From positions 1 through 54,325 of the forward strand of contig WFOK01000023.1 in NCBI GenBank assembly GCA_015488115.1: DNA of 54,325 nt. Reading direction: 5' to 3'. Below the pieces are notes generated by a model that was given only the letters and a program-made list of their open reading frames with translations, had not been told where the DNA came from and made no database searches. The stretch is from Mariprofundaceae bacterium (lineage in GTDB: Bacteria; Pseudomonadota; Zetaproteobacteria; Mariprofundales; Mariprofundaceae). A program made the translations under genes and the position numbers. Positions 7,091-15,634 of the stretch are shown here, piece after piece (within the stretch, counting starts at the first letter, position 1; each line of letters begins with the position of its first letter).

Positions 7091-9765
7091 CGCGCCAGCA
7101 ACCTCTTGATCTCCGGCACGCAGGAACCGCAACCCGTGCCGGCCAGCGTGGCCGATTTCAGCGCATCCAGCGTAGCCGCGCCGCCTTGCATGGCCGCCAG
7201 CAACTCCTTCTCGCCCACATTGTTGCACGAACAGACGATGCAACCCTTCGTGTCCTCCTTGTTCACCGGCCCGCCGGGCGCGAGCAGGAACGGCCGCAAC
7301 TCTCCGACATCGCGGCCATCCAGCATCAGCTTGCGCAGCCAGAGCGCTTCGGCCACCTCGCCGCCCACCCATCGCACGGCCACCAGCCGCCCGTCCTCCA
7401 GCCATGCCTTGCGATGGATGGCATGCTTGCGGTCCACATAGGTCAGGGTTTCCATATCCCGCCCCTGTTCCAACAACTGATCCAGACGCCGATATTTCTC
7501 CCGGGTCAGCGGCTTGACGCAGGCCAGTTCCACGGTCGTGACCGGATGATCGTCTCCGGCGCAATGAACGACGCCATAGGTGTAGCCCTCGATCATGGCG
7601 CGTCCCAGTTCAAGACGCTCGCCGGCCAGCAGCATCATGCCCTGCCATGTCGGCTCGAAACGCTCGACCTCGACAGCGGAATGCTTGAATTCCGGTTGCT
7701 TGGACAATGTATCCACGAACATGCCCGTCAAGCGGTTCACACGACCGGTCCGGGCATTGAGCTGTCCCCAATGCATGGGGAGAAAAACCACACCCGGACG
7801 GATGTCCTTATCCAGAGATAAAGGCACAATGGCTTCTCCTCGCCTGGAACGGACCCGGACCAGCCCATCATCCTCAAGTCCCCGCACCGATGCATCCTGA
7901 GGATGCATCTGGAGCACGGGGCGAGCCATGTGCTGCATCAAACGCGGTACATGGCCCGTCTTGGTCATCGTATGCCACTGATCGCGAATCCGCCCTGTGG
8001 TCAGCGACAGTGGATAGTCTTCATCGGTGGGTTCAGCCACCGGACGGAAACGCACAGGAACGAAACGGGCCTTGCCATCCGGTGTTTCGAAACGCCCATC
8101 CGCATAGAGCCTGCGCGTCTGGCCGGGCCGCGCGCCTTCCGGAAACGGCCACTGCTGCGGGCCATGCTCCGCAAGCAAACGATAACTCAGCCCGGTGATG
8201 TCCAGGTCGCGTCCTCGCGTGAGTTCCCGATGTTCATTGAACACATCTTCCGGTCGTTTCCAACCAAACGCATCCCGCCAATCCCGGCCCATTCTGCTTC
8301 CGAGACGAATGGCGAGGTCTGCAACGATTTTCCAGTCCGGTCGTGCCAAGCCGGGTGGAGGTACAGCCTGCTGCACCAGACTGACACAGCGCTCGGAATT
8401 GGTCAGCGTACCACTCTTTTCCGCCCACCCAGCGGCAGGAAAAAGCACATGCGCACAGCGGGTGCTGTCGGTGGGATGGTAGGCATCGGACACGATGACC
8501 AATTCCGCCCGTTTCAAGGCCCTCTCCACCCTGTCCAGATCAGGCAAGGACACCAAAGGATTGGTGCAGGCAATCCAGATGGCCTTGATGCGACCTTCAT
8601 CAAGAGCCTCTATCATCTCCGTGGCAGTCAGGCCGGGCTTGTCCGGTACCGATTCCACGCCCCAGAAGTCCGCCACCTCGCGCCGATGGTCGGGATTTGC
8701 ATAATCCCGGTGCGCGGCCAGCATGTTCGCAAGCCCGCCCACCTCGCGTCCGCCCATGGCGTTGCTCTGGCCAGTCAGCGAGAACGGGCCGTTGCCAGGT
8801 TGACCGAGCTTCCCCGAAGCCAGATGCAGGTTGATGAGTGCATTGCCATTGTCCACGCCAGACGAGGACTGATTCAGTCCCTGGCACCAAAATGACAATG
8901 TGTCATTATCAGCAAACCAGTGCGCCGCGCGCACGATGTCCGCCGCGTCCACGCCGCAAATCTCCGCCGCCTTGCCAGGCGTCATGGCCCGGGCGTCGGC
9001 CTGCACCCGATCAAAACCCTCGGTGCATTGCTCAATGAATGCACGATCCACCATGCCTTCCCAGAGCATCACGTTGAGCATCGCCTGCATCAGCGCGATG
9101 TCCGTGCCCGGCCGGATGGGCAGATGGAGGTCCGCGATGGACACCGTATCGGTACGCCGGGGGTCCACAACGATAACGCGCAAATCAGGATTGGCCTCCT
9201 TGGCCGCCTCCATGCGTCTGAAGAGAATGGGGTGGGCCCAGGCCGGATTGGCGCCAATGATGAAATAGCAGCCAGCGCGTTCAATATCATCATAACATGT
9301 GGGCGGCCCATCGGCGCCAAAGGCACGCTTGTAGGCCACCACCGCCGAAGACATGCACAAACGCGAATTCGTATCCACGTTGTTGCTGCCGATGAAGCCT
9401 TTCATCAGCTTGTTGAACGCGTAATAATCCTCGGTCAGCAGCTGGCCGGAAATGTAGAAGGCCACGGCATCCGGCCCATGCTCGCGAATGATGTCAGCAA
9501 ACCTTCCGGCAGCGAAATCCAGAGCGGTATCCCAGTCCACGGGTGCAAACGGCATGCGCACATCCGTCCGGAGCTGCGGCTTCAGCAAACGGTCCTTGGT
9601 ATGTATCGTATGATGAAGTTCGCGCCCCTTTGAGCAGAGCATGCCCCAGTTCGTCGGGTGCCCCTCATCACCCCCCAAGGCGATGATCTCCGTGCCACGC
9701 ACCTCCAGGCGGATGCCGCAGCCGGTGCCACAGTACGAGCACACACTACGCCTGAGCTGAATCAT
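7087..9765 (-). CDS. nasA: assimilatory nitrate reductase catalytic subunit
   Basis: 892-residue cytoplasmic bis-MGD molybdoenzyme reducing nitrate to nitrite. An N-terminal [4Fe-4S] site is formed by CSYCGTGC near residue 9 plus a Cys in MLCSKGRELH near 44. The SRLCMSSAV motif near residue 138 holds the likely Mo-ligating Cys. The molybdopterin-dinucleotide-binding domain (LTTGRIRDQWHTMTKTG) starts near residue 580. The C-terminal 60 residues add a BFD-like [2Fe-2S] domain with CIVCSCNNV and GTGCGSC. No NasC-type NADH-reductase subunit is adjacent, so electrons may come from ferredoxin, flavodoxin or a protein encoded elsewhere. It overlaps nirD and moaA by 4 bp each. Confidence 0.94.
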   Translation of the reverse strand: MIQLRRSVCSYCGTGCGIRLEVRGTEIIALGGDEGHPTNWGMLCSKGRELHHTIHTKDRLLKPQLRTDVRMPFAPVDWDTALDFAAGRFADIIREHGPDAVAFYISGQLLTEDYYAFNKLMKGFIGSNNVDTNSRLCMSSAVVAYKRAFGADGPPTCYDDIERAGCYFIIGANPAWAHPILFRRMEAAKEANPDLRVIVVDPRRTDTVSIADLHLPIRPGTDIALMQAMLNVMLWEGMVDRAFIEQCTEGFDRVQADARAMTPGKAAEICGVDAADIVRAAHWFADNDTLSFWCQGLNQSSSGVDNGNALINLHLASGKLGQPGNGPFSLTGQSNAMGGREVGGLANMLAAHRDYANPDHRREVADFWGVESVPDKPGLTATEMIEALDEGRIKAIWIACTNPLVSLPDLDRVERALKRAELVIVSDAYHPTDSTRCAHVLFPAAGWAEKSGTLTNSERCVSLVQQAVPPPGLARPDWKIVADLAIRLGSRMGRDWRDAFGWKRPEDVFNEHRELTRGRDLDITGLSYRLLAEHGPQQWPFPEGARPGQTRRLYADGRFETPDGKARFVPVRFRPVAEPTDEDYPLSLTTGRIRDQWHTMTKTGHVPRLMQHMARPVLQMHPQDASVRGLEDDGLVRVRSRRGEAIVPLSLDKDIRPGVVFLPMHWGQLNARTGRVNRLTGMFVDTLSKQPEFKHSAVEVERFEPTWQGMMLLAGERLELGRAMIEGYTYGVVHCAGDDHPVTTVELACVKPLTREKYRRLDQLLEQGRDMETLTYVDRKHAIHRKAWLEDGRLVAVRWVGGEVAEALWLRKLMLDGRDVGELRPFLLAPGGPVNKEDTKGCIVCSCNNVGEKELLAAMQGGAATLDALKSATLAGTGCGSCVPEIKRLLAR

Positions 9766-10076
9766 GCACCCACCCGCAGCAGCACCCGGTCGTCCTCGAT
9801 TCTCGTTTCAAACACGCGCACACAACCTGAATCGGGCGGCGCGACCTCGCCCGTATCCAGGTGAATGCGCTGATTGTGCAACGGGCAAAGAACATCGCGG
9901 CCAGAGACAATACCCTCGGCCAGCGGACCACCCTTGTGCGGGCAGCGGTTCTCGACCGCACGCACCGAATCATCGCTGAGGCGAAACAATGCGATCACTG
10001 CATCCGCCGTCCGCACGGTACGTCCCGCCCCTTTCGGAATCTCATCCAGCTTGCAGACCTCAATCCAGTCGCTCAT
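9762..10076 (-). CDS. nirD: nitrite reductase small subunit NirD
   Basis: 104-residue Rieske-like protein, partner of NirB in NADH-dependent nitrite reduction to ammonium. The Rieske-fold motifs CPHKGGPL and CPLHNQRIH are both present with Cys-His pairs intact; many NirD proteins have lost them, so this one may still bind a [2Fe-2S] cluster. I chose the ATG at 10076, ten bases after GGAGG, which gives the family-like start MSDWIEVCKLDEIP. An ATG at 10085 overlaps the nirB stop but lies one base from the GGAGG. Confidence 0.9.
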   Translation of the reverse strand: MSDWIEVCKLDEIPKGAGRTVRTADAVIALFRLSDDSVRAVENRCPHKGGPLAEGIVSGRDVLCPLHNQRIHLDTGEVAPPDSGCVRVFETRIEDDRVLLRVGA

Positions 10077-10081
10077 CGTTC

Positions 10082-12523
10082 TCATGCCTCCACCCGCACG
10101 GGAATTTCAATGGGTTCATATTCCTTGAACCGCTCCGCCTGCTCGATGCGCTCCTGCCAGGGATCGGTCGTGAGCGTGGCAAGATAGGCATCGCATCGCG
10201 CAGCCAGTGCCTTGCGGTTCTCGACATCCTCCACCACGGCCTGCTTGACCTTGTCCAGGCCAATGCGCTCCAGCCAGGGTGCCGTGCGCTCGTTGTGCCG
10301 CCCGGTTTCGCGGTAGTGCTGCAGATAAGCCTTGGTGATTTCCATGACCTCCTCATCCGTCTCCACGATGCAGAGCAGGTCGCAGGCGCGTACCTTGACG
10401 CCGCCATTGCCGCCGACATAGATCTCCCAGCCACCTTCCACGCCAACCACGCCCAAGTCCTTGATGGTGGCCTCGGCGCAATTGCGCGGGCAGCCGGAAA
10501 CCGCGAGCTTGACCTTGGCCGGGAACCACATGCGTTCCAGTTCCTTTTCCAGGCGGATGCCCATCGAGGTCGAATCCTGCGTGCCAAAGCGGCACCATTC
10601 GGAACCCACGCAGGTCTTCACGGTGCGCAGCGCCTTGCCGTAGGCAAAACCCGAAGGCATGTCGAGGTCGCGCCACATCGGAATCAGGTCTTCCTTCTTC
10701 ACGCCCAGCAGATCAATGCGCTGGCCGCCGGTAATCTTGACCGTGGGCACGTTGTATTTCTTGGCGATGGTGGCGATGCGAATCAGATCATCGGGCGTCG
10801 TCTCTCCACCGTAGATGCGGGGAATCACCGAGAACGTGCCATCCTTCTGGATGTTGGCATGCATGCGCTCATTGGCGATGCGGCTGGTTCGATCGTCCTC
10901 GGCCTCGCCCGGAAACAACATGCCGACGTAGTAATTGATGGCCGGCCGGCAAACATGGCAGCCCTCGCCTTCCCAGCCCAGCGTTCGCATCACCTCACGC
11001 ACGGAAAGCAGGTGCTTTTGCCGGATTTGCTCCTTGACCTGTTCATGGGTCATGTCCGTGCAGCCGCACATCGGGTCCTCGGTGGACTCCACGAAGGCCG
11101 TGCCCAGCGTGGCCGCCAGAATCTGATCCACAAGCCCCGCGCAGCCTCCGCAGGAGCCCGCCGCCTTGGTGCAGGCCGTCACTTCCTTGCGGCTCGTCAG
11201 CCCCTCCTTGACGATGGCGTCCACGATCTGCTTCTTGGAGACGCCATTGCATCCGCACACGATGGTGTCATCGGCCATCTGCGCTGCCTGATCCACGCCG
11301 GAATGCCCGGAATCGCCCAAGCCCGAGGCGGAAAACAGCAGCGTGGAACGCATGTCGGAGATATCCTTCCCGTCCTGCATCCACTGGAAGAACGTCGGCC
11401 CGTCCGCCGTATCGCCAAACATGACGACGCCCTTGATGCGGTCATCTTCGAGCACCAGCTTCTTGTAAACGCCTCCGTGGCGATCGAGCAGTTCCACCAC
11501 GTCCGCGCCCGGGCCGCCCATGAAATCGCCGGCCGAGAACACATCCACGCCCGAAACCTTCAGCTTGGTGGACGTCACCGAGCCTTCATAGCGCCTGAGC
11601 CCCTGCCCCGTGATCTGGTAGGCGAGTACCTTCGCCTGCTCGTAGAGCGGCGCGACCAATCCATAGGTCTTGCCGCGATGCTCGACGCACTCGCCCACGG
11701 CATACACGGCCGGATCGGTCACCGTCTGCATGTGATCGGTCACCACGATGCCCCGATTGCAATACAGGCCGCTCTGCTCGGCCAGTTCGATATTCGGCCG
11801 AATGCCGGCGGCCATCACGAGCAAATCGCACTCCAGTTCGCCGCCGTCCTTGAAGCGCAACCCTTCCACCCGCTCGCCGCCAAGAATCTCCGTGGTCAGC
11901 GTCGAAACGCGGAATTTCATGCCCTGGCGCTCCAGCGCATCGCGCAGCATCTCGCCGGCCACCTCATCCAGTTGCATGTTCATCAGCGTGGCTTGATCGT
12001 GGATCACGGTCACGTCCATGCCCAGATTCATCAGCCCCTTGGCCGCCTCCAGTCCAAGAAGACCGCCGCCGATCACCGCAGCCTTCTTGTAGCGCTTGGC
12101 CGCCTCCATCATCGTTTCGCAGTCCTCGATGTCCCTAAAGCCCATCACCCCCTGCTTGTCATGACCGGGAATGGGGATGATGAAGGGCTTGGAGCCGGTG
12201 GCGATGATGAGATTGTCATATTCAGCTTCGACCCCATTCTCCGCGCGAACCAATTTCCGGCTGCGATTGAGTTCCACCACCTTGCTGCCGAGATGAAGCG
12301 TGATGCCGTGACTTCGATACCACTCCTCGTCATTGAGGATGATGTCTTCGATGGTCGTATCGCCGGCGAGAACCGGAGAAAGCATGATGCGGTTGTAATT
12401 CGGCCAGCGCTCAGCCCCGAAAATCGTAATATCGAACATGTCCGGGGCCGCCGCGATAATTTCCTCAATGGCCCGCATACCGGCCATGCCATTGCCGATC
12501 ATCACCAGTTTTTTCTTGCCCAT
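10082..12523 (-). CDS. nirB: nitrite reductase [NAD(P)H] large subunit NirB
   Basis: 813 residues. Sirohaem flavoprotein reducing nitrite to ammonium with NAD(P)H. It starts with an FAD-binding domain (VMIGNGMAGMRAIEE) and an NAD site (AAVIGGGLLGLEAAKG near residue 150), followed by a BFD-like [2Fe-2S] domain with VCGCNGVSKKQIVD and AAGSCGGCAG, and a C-terminal sulfite/nitrite reductase half with CVGSEWCRFGTQDS and AVSGCPRNCAEA, which binds siroheme-[4Fe-4S]. It is the first gene of the 14-gene operon. GGGAG lies seven bases before the ATG, and an exact sigma-54 promoter sequence lies 38-53 bp upstream. Confidence 0.95.
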   Translation of the reverse strand: MGKKKLVMIGNGMAGMRAIEEIIAAAPDMFDITIFGAERWPNYNRIMLSPVLAGDTTIEDIILNDEEWYRSHGITLHLGSKVVELNRSRKLVRAENGVEAEYDNLIIATGSKPFIIPIPGHDKQGVMGFRDIEDCETMMEAAKRYKKAAVIGGGLLGLEAAKGLMNLGMDVTVIHDQATLMNMQLDEVAGEMLRDALERQGMKFRVSTLTTEILGGERVEGLRFKDGGELECDLLVMAAGIRPNIELAEQSGLYCNRGIVVTDHMQTVTDPAVYAVGECVEHRGKTYGLVAPLYEQAKVLAYQITGQGLRRYEGSVTSTKLKVSGVDVFSAGDFMGGPGADVVELLDRHGGVYKKLVLEDDRIKGVVMFGDTADGPTFFQWMQDGKDISDMRSTLLFSASGLGDSGHSGVDQAAQMADDTIVCGCNGVSKKQIVDAIVKEGLTSRKEVTACTKAAGSCGGCAGLVDQILAATLGTAFVESTEDPMCGCTDMTHEQVKEQIRQKHLLSVREVMRTLGWEGEGCHVCRPAINYYVGMLFPGEAEDDRTSRIANERMHANIQKDGTFSVIPRIYGGETTPDDLIRIATIAKKYNVPTVKITGGQRIDLLGVKKEDLIPMWRDLDMPSGFAYGKALRTVKTCVGSEWCRFGTQDSTSMGIRLEKELERMWFPAKVKLAVSGCPRNCAEATIKDLGVVGVEGGWEIYVGGNGGVKVRACDLLCIVETDEEVMEITKAYLQHYRETGRHNERTAPWLERIGLDKVKQAVVEDVENRKALAARCDAYLATLTTDPWQERIEQAERFKEYEPIEIPVRVEA

Positions 12524-12560
12524 GCCAAGACTCCCTAACTCGTGGATTCACACCCATCCA

Positions 12561-12576
12561 AGCAAGCGGTGTGCCA
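12561..12576 (-). promoter_or_regulatory. sigma-54 promoter of the nirB operon
   Basis: Read on the minus strand this is TGGCAC-ACCGC-TTGCT, an exact match to the -24/-12 consensus TGGCAC-N5-TTGCW. The predicted transcript start is near 12550, leaving a leader of about 27 bases before the nirB ATG at 12523. The position and strand fit transcription of the nitrate/nitrite reductase and Mo-cofactor operon. Confidence 0.85.
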
Positions 12577-12753
12577 AAACCGTCCAGGATCAGTACTGAG
12601 CCTTGCCAGCCTCTGAGTTCATGCCGCGCATCGGGAATAGATGAGCTTCGCTGCCCTCATGATGTGCATAAGAAGTGGGCACGATCAGGCTGTGCTGCCT
12701 ACTTGTTAGGCTTATTGGATGCCCAAGGTGATATCTAGGGCCCGAAAAGACTT
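12577..12753. promoter_or_regulatory. shared control region between divergent nitrate operons
   Basis: This is the 177 bp between the two sigma-54 promoters. Activator sites for both operons should lie here. I see GTGC/GCAC half-sites at 12664-12667, 12679-12682 and 12692-12695, but their spacings (11 and 9 bp) do not match the GCAC-N7-GTGC NtrC consensus, so I do not assign them. No gene is visible. Confidence 0.4.
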
Positions 12754-12769
12754 TGGCACATGGCTTGCT
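12754..12769 (+). promoter_or_regulatory. sigma-54 promoter of the nitrate transporter operon
   Basis: TGGCAC-ATGGC-TTGCT is an exact -24/-12 match on the plus strand. The predicted transcript start near 12780 leaves a leader of about 28 bases before the ATG at 12808. It mirrors the nirB promoter in both sequence and leader length. Confidence 0.85.
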
Positions 12770-12807
12770 CAACGCGGAACAAACCCGAAGCAAGGAGAAG
12801 CATCCGC

Positions 12808-14310
12808 ATGAGTATCCGGCAGAGTGATTTTCGCTTATGGTCATTCCATGGCCCGATAAAGATCCTGCATCTTTCATGGCTAGCCTTCTTCATCAGCTTT
12901 GTTGTCTGGTTCAACTTTGCCCCGCTGCTGGCTGCCATTCGCGAGACATTCCAGCTTACGGATCAACAGGTGAAGCTCCTGCTCATTTTGAACGTGGCGC
13001 TGACCATTCCAGCCCGCATTCTCATTGGCATGTTGGTGGACAAGCATGGGCCCCGCATCACGTTCTCTGTTTTGCTGGCCTTGGGATCAGCCGTCTGCTT
13101 TCTCTTCGCCTTTGCCGACAGTTTCGAAAAGCTGGCCATTTACCGTTTTCTTCTCGGCTTCGTGGGTGCCGGGTTCGTCATTGGCATCCGACTGGTCTCC
13201 GAGTGGTTCCCGGCCAGGCAGGTTGGCATGGCCGAGGGTATCTATGGCGGCTGGGGAAACTTCGGCTCCGCCTTCGCCGCCATGACCCTACCTGCGCTGG
13301 CCGCATGGATAGGCGGAGCATTCGGATGGCGATATGCCGTAGCAGCCACGGGCGCGATAGCCTTGATTTACTCCTTCGTGTTCTATGCCTTGGTACGCAA
13401 CAACCCCAAGGGCACCACCTATTATCGCCCGAAAAACCTCGGAGCCATGGAAGTAAGCAGCAGGAAGGACTTCGTTCTCTACTGCTTGATGAGTGCTCCC
13501 TTGTACGTGGCACTCGGCGTGCTGGCCTGGAAGATCGGTCCCGCCAACCTCGGCATCTTTTCGAGCCTGGAGGTTTCCATCATCAATAGCGGCCTGCTGA
13601 TGCTCTATGTCTACCAAATCATGCAGATCCATCGGGTCAACCGCAGCCTATTCGCGACGAATCCAAGACCCGTTCCGGACATTCATCGCTATCGATTCAA
13701 GCAGGTCGCCGTTCTTGATCTGGCCTACATGGTGAGCTTCGGATCCGAACTGGCCGTGATCTCGATGCTACCCCTTTATTTCTACGATACCTTCAGGGAC
13801 AGCGCGCATCTTACCATGACCCAGGCAGGGCTTATCGCATCAGTGTTCGCGGGCATGAACCTCATCATGCGTCCGGCTGGTGGCTGGCTCAGTGACCGCT
13901 TCGGACGCAAGCGTACACTGGCTGCGACGCTTGCCGGGACGGCCATTGGTTACGCTGCGCTCGCCCAAATGGACACGACATGGCCGATATCCGCCGCTGT
14001 GGCCGTGGTCGTTTTCACCTCCCTGTTCGTCAATGCCGGCAATGGCGCCGTCTATGCACTGGTGCCGCTGATCAAGCGCCGCCTCACTGGCCAGATCGCC
14101 GGCATGGTGGGGGCCTTTGGCAATGTGGGCGGCGTCGTGTTCCTGACTGTTCTGTCCTTTGTCAGCGCATCCCAGTTCTTCCTCGTGATCGGTGCAGTCG
14201 CGATGCTCGTATGGATTGTGGTACTCTGGGCACTCGATGAGCCTAGGGGGTACATGTATGAACAGAACGATGACGGCACCATTGAAAAGATTCCCGTGGA
14301 TGCGCACTGA
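12808..14310 (+). CDS. NarK-type nitrate/nitrite transporter (MFS)
   Basis: 500-residue inner-membrane transporter with about 12 membrane segments, of the nitrate/nitrite porter family. Both nitrate signature regions are visible: GGWGNFGSAFAA in the N half and NAGNGAVYALVP in the C half. Arginines in the IPARILIG and LIMRPAGGW segments match the two substrate-binding arginines of NarK. The ATG at 12808 has AAGGAG ten bases upstream and lies downstream of the predicted sigma-54 start. An in-frame ATG at 12760 would lie inside the promoter, so it is excluded. Divergent from nirB, it most likely imports nitrate for assimilation. Confidence 0.92.
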   Translation: MSIRQSDFRLWSFHGPIKILHLSWLAFFISFVVWFNFAPLLAAIRETFQLTDQQVKLLLILNVALTIPARILIGMLVDKHGPRITFSVLLALGSAVCFLFAFADSFEKLAIYRFLLGFVGAGFVIGIRLVSEWFPARQVGMAEGIYGGWGNFGSAFAAMTLPALAAWIGGAFGWRYAVAATGAIALIYSFVFYALVRNNPKGTTYYRPKNLGAMEVSSRKDFVLYCLMSAPLYVALGVLAWKIGPANLGIFSSLEVSIINSGLLMLYVYQIMQIHRVNRSLFATNPRPVPDIHRYRFKQVAVLDLAYMVSFGSELAVISMLPLYFYDTFRDSAHLTMTQAGLIASVFAGMNLIMRPAGGWLSDRFGRKRTLAATLAGTAIGYAALAQMDTTWPISAAVAVVVFTSLFVNAGNGAVYALVPLIKRRLTGQIAGMVGAFGNVGGVVFLTVLSFVSASQFFLVIGAVAMLVWIVVLWALDEPRGYMYEQNDDGTIEKIPVDAH

Positions 14311-14323
14311 AGCCAACGCGGAC

Positions 14324-15634
14324 ATGACTCCATCATTCAGATGGATCATGCTCTTCCTTTTTTTTGCAGGACTCCTTGCGTGCCTCTGCCCCACTGCCAA
14401 TGCGGCAGGCTGGGACACCAGCATCGACTTCCGGACGCGTCTCCAGTCATTTGCAAATCGCGATTTCAACGCAAGCCTCCGCGATGATCAGTGGTCTTTC
14501 GACAATCGTCTCTACCTCAAGATGCATGGCAACCTCGGAGCCGGCCTCTCAGCCTGGCTGCAGCCACAGGCCGTCTTCATCAGCAATCATGCACCCAACG
14601 GCACGAGCCAGCGCCTCACACAGGCGGATTTGCTTCAAGCCTGGTTGCAGTATGATGTGGAAACCCAAGGCACCCGGTTCAGCGTAAGATTTGGCCGACA
14701 ACAACTGGTCTATGGTGACCAGCGTCTGTTGGGCCACCTTGGCTGGAAGGACGTAGCCCGAACCTTTGACGGCATCAAGCTCATGCTTCATCGTGATCAC
14801 TTGAGACTCGACGTGTTTGCGGTTCACCCCGCCGACATCGGTCAGATGACGCCAAATCCTGCCTCCCCCCACGGCAGTGCGTTGGTCACGTGGGAAGACC
14901 GAACGCTCATCGGCGGCTATGGAACATGCTTCATCGGCACAAAAACAGGGGTGGATGCCTATTTCATCAACTGGAGACATAATCAGCGCGCCGCTGTTGG
15001 AAAAGGGCGGAACGTCCAGACCTTCGGCGTACGAACGTTTGGCTCTTGGCAGGGATTCGATGCCACGTTCGAGGCGGCCTTTCAGCGCGGCACATGGCAA
15101 AACGGCATCGCCCAGAATGCCTCGGCATTCGCGGCAAAGGCGGGGTATTCCCTTGAGTTCTGGCATACGCGAGTCGGCATCGAATACGATTTCAGCCCCG
15201 GGGATGACAAGGCGGACCCAGCCACACACAAGAATTTTGTCTTCCCCTTTCACACCAACCACATGCATTATGGTGAAATGGACTACTTTTCCTGGGCAAA
15301 CATGAAGGACTTTCGCATTTCACTGAGCACCTCCCCCATCAGCGGCCTGACGTTCACCGGGAGCGTTCATTTCCTTTCCCTCGACAAGGCCCGGGGCGAT
15401 TGGCTCAATGTCGTTGGCACGGGCACGGTGTTCCCAGGTGCGCCCAGCTATATCCAGACCCGCGCGGGGACAGAGATTGACCTCAAGGCCATCTACAAAA
15501 CGCCCCGCGTTCCCGGCCTGGCACTGGTGGCGCAATACGCCCTGTTCAATCCCGGGGCTGCAGTCGCCGAGCGCAATGGTGGCCGCGCCGACACGGCCCG
15601 GTTTGCCTACGCATTCGCGCATTATGTCTTCTGA
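14324..15634 (+). CDS. outer-membrane porin, alginate-export (AlgE-like) family
   Basis: 436 residues with a signal peptide (FRWIMLFLFFAGLLACL, cleavage after TANA) and alternating beta-strand pattern to a terminal aromatic (HYVF). Motifs such as FRTRLQSF, LQAWLQYD and FSVRFGRQQLVYGDQRLLG are typical of the alginate-export porin family. In a nitrate operon it more plausibly serves as an outer-membrane channel for nitrate than for alginate; that is inference from context. It starts 13 bp after the transporter; the upstream ATG at 14300 is possible but gives a poorer signal peptide. Its end overlaps the kinase gene by 11 bp. Confidence 0.82.
   Translation: MTPSFRWIMLFLFFAGLLACLCPTANAAGWDTSIDFRTRLQSFANRDFNASLRDDQWSFDNRLYLKMHGNLGAGLSAWLQPQAVFISNHAPNGTSQRLTQADLLQAWLQYDVETQGTRFSVRFGRQQLVYGDQRLLGHLGWKDVARTFDGIKLMLHRDHLRLDVFAVHPADIGQMTPNPASPHGSALVTWEDRTLIGGYGTCFIGTKTGVDAYFINWRHNQRAAVGKGRNVQTFGVRTFGSWQGFDATFEAAFQRGTWQNGIAQNASAFAAKAGYSLEFWHTRVGIEYDFSPGDDKADPATHKNFVFPFHTNHMHYGEMDYFSWANMKDFRISLSTSPISGLTFTGSVHFLSLDKARGDWLNVVGTGTVFPGAPSYIQTRAGTEIDLKAIYKTPRVPGLALVAQYALFNPGAAVAERNGGRADTARFAYAFAHYVF

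Noticed and set aside
9989-12538. An 849-codon open frame on the plus strand
   Set aside because: It is antisense to nirB, whose protein shows all expected domains. The antisense product is His/Arg/Leu-rich and matches no family; long antisense frames are common in GC-rich genes.
12664-12695. GTGC/GCAC half-sites as NtrC boxes between the divergent nitrate operons
   Set aside because: Spacings of 11 and 9 bp do not fit the GCAC-N7-GTGC consensus; listed only as part of the control region.
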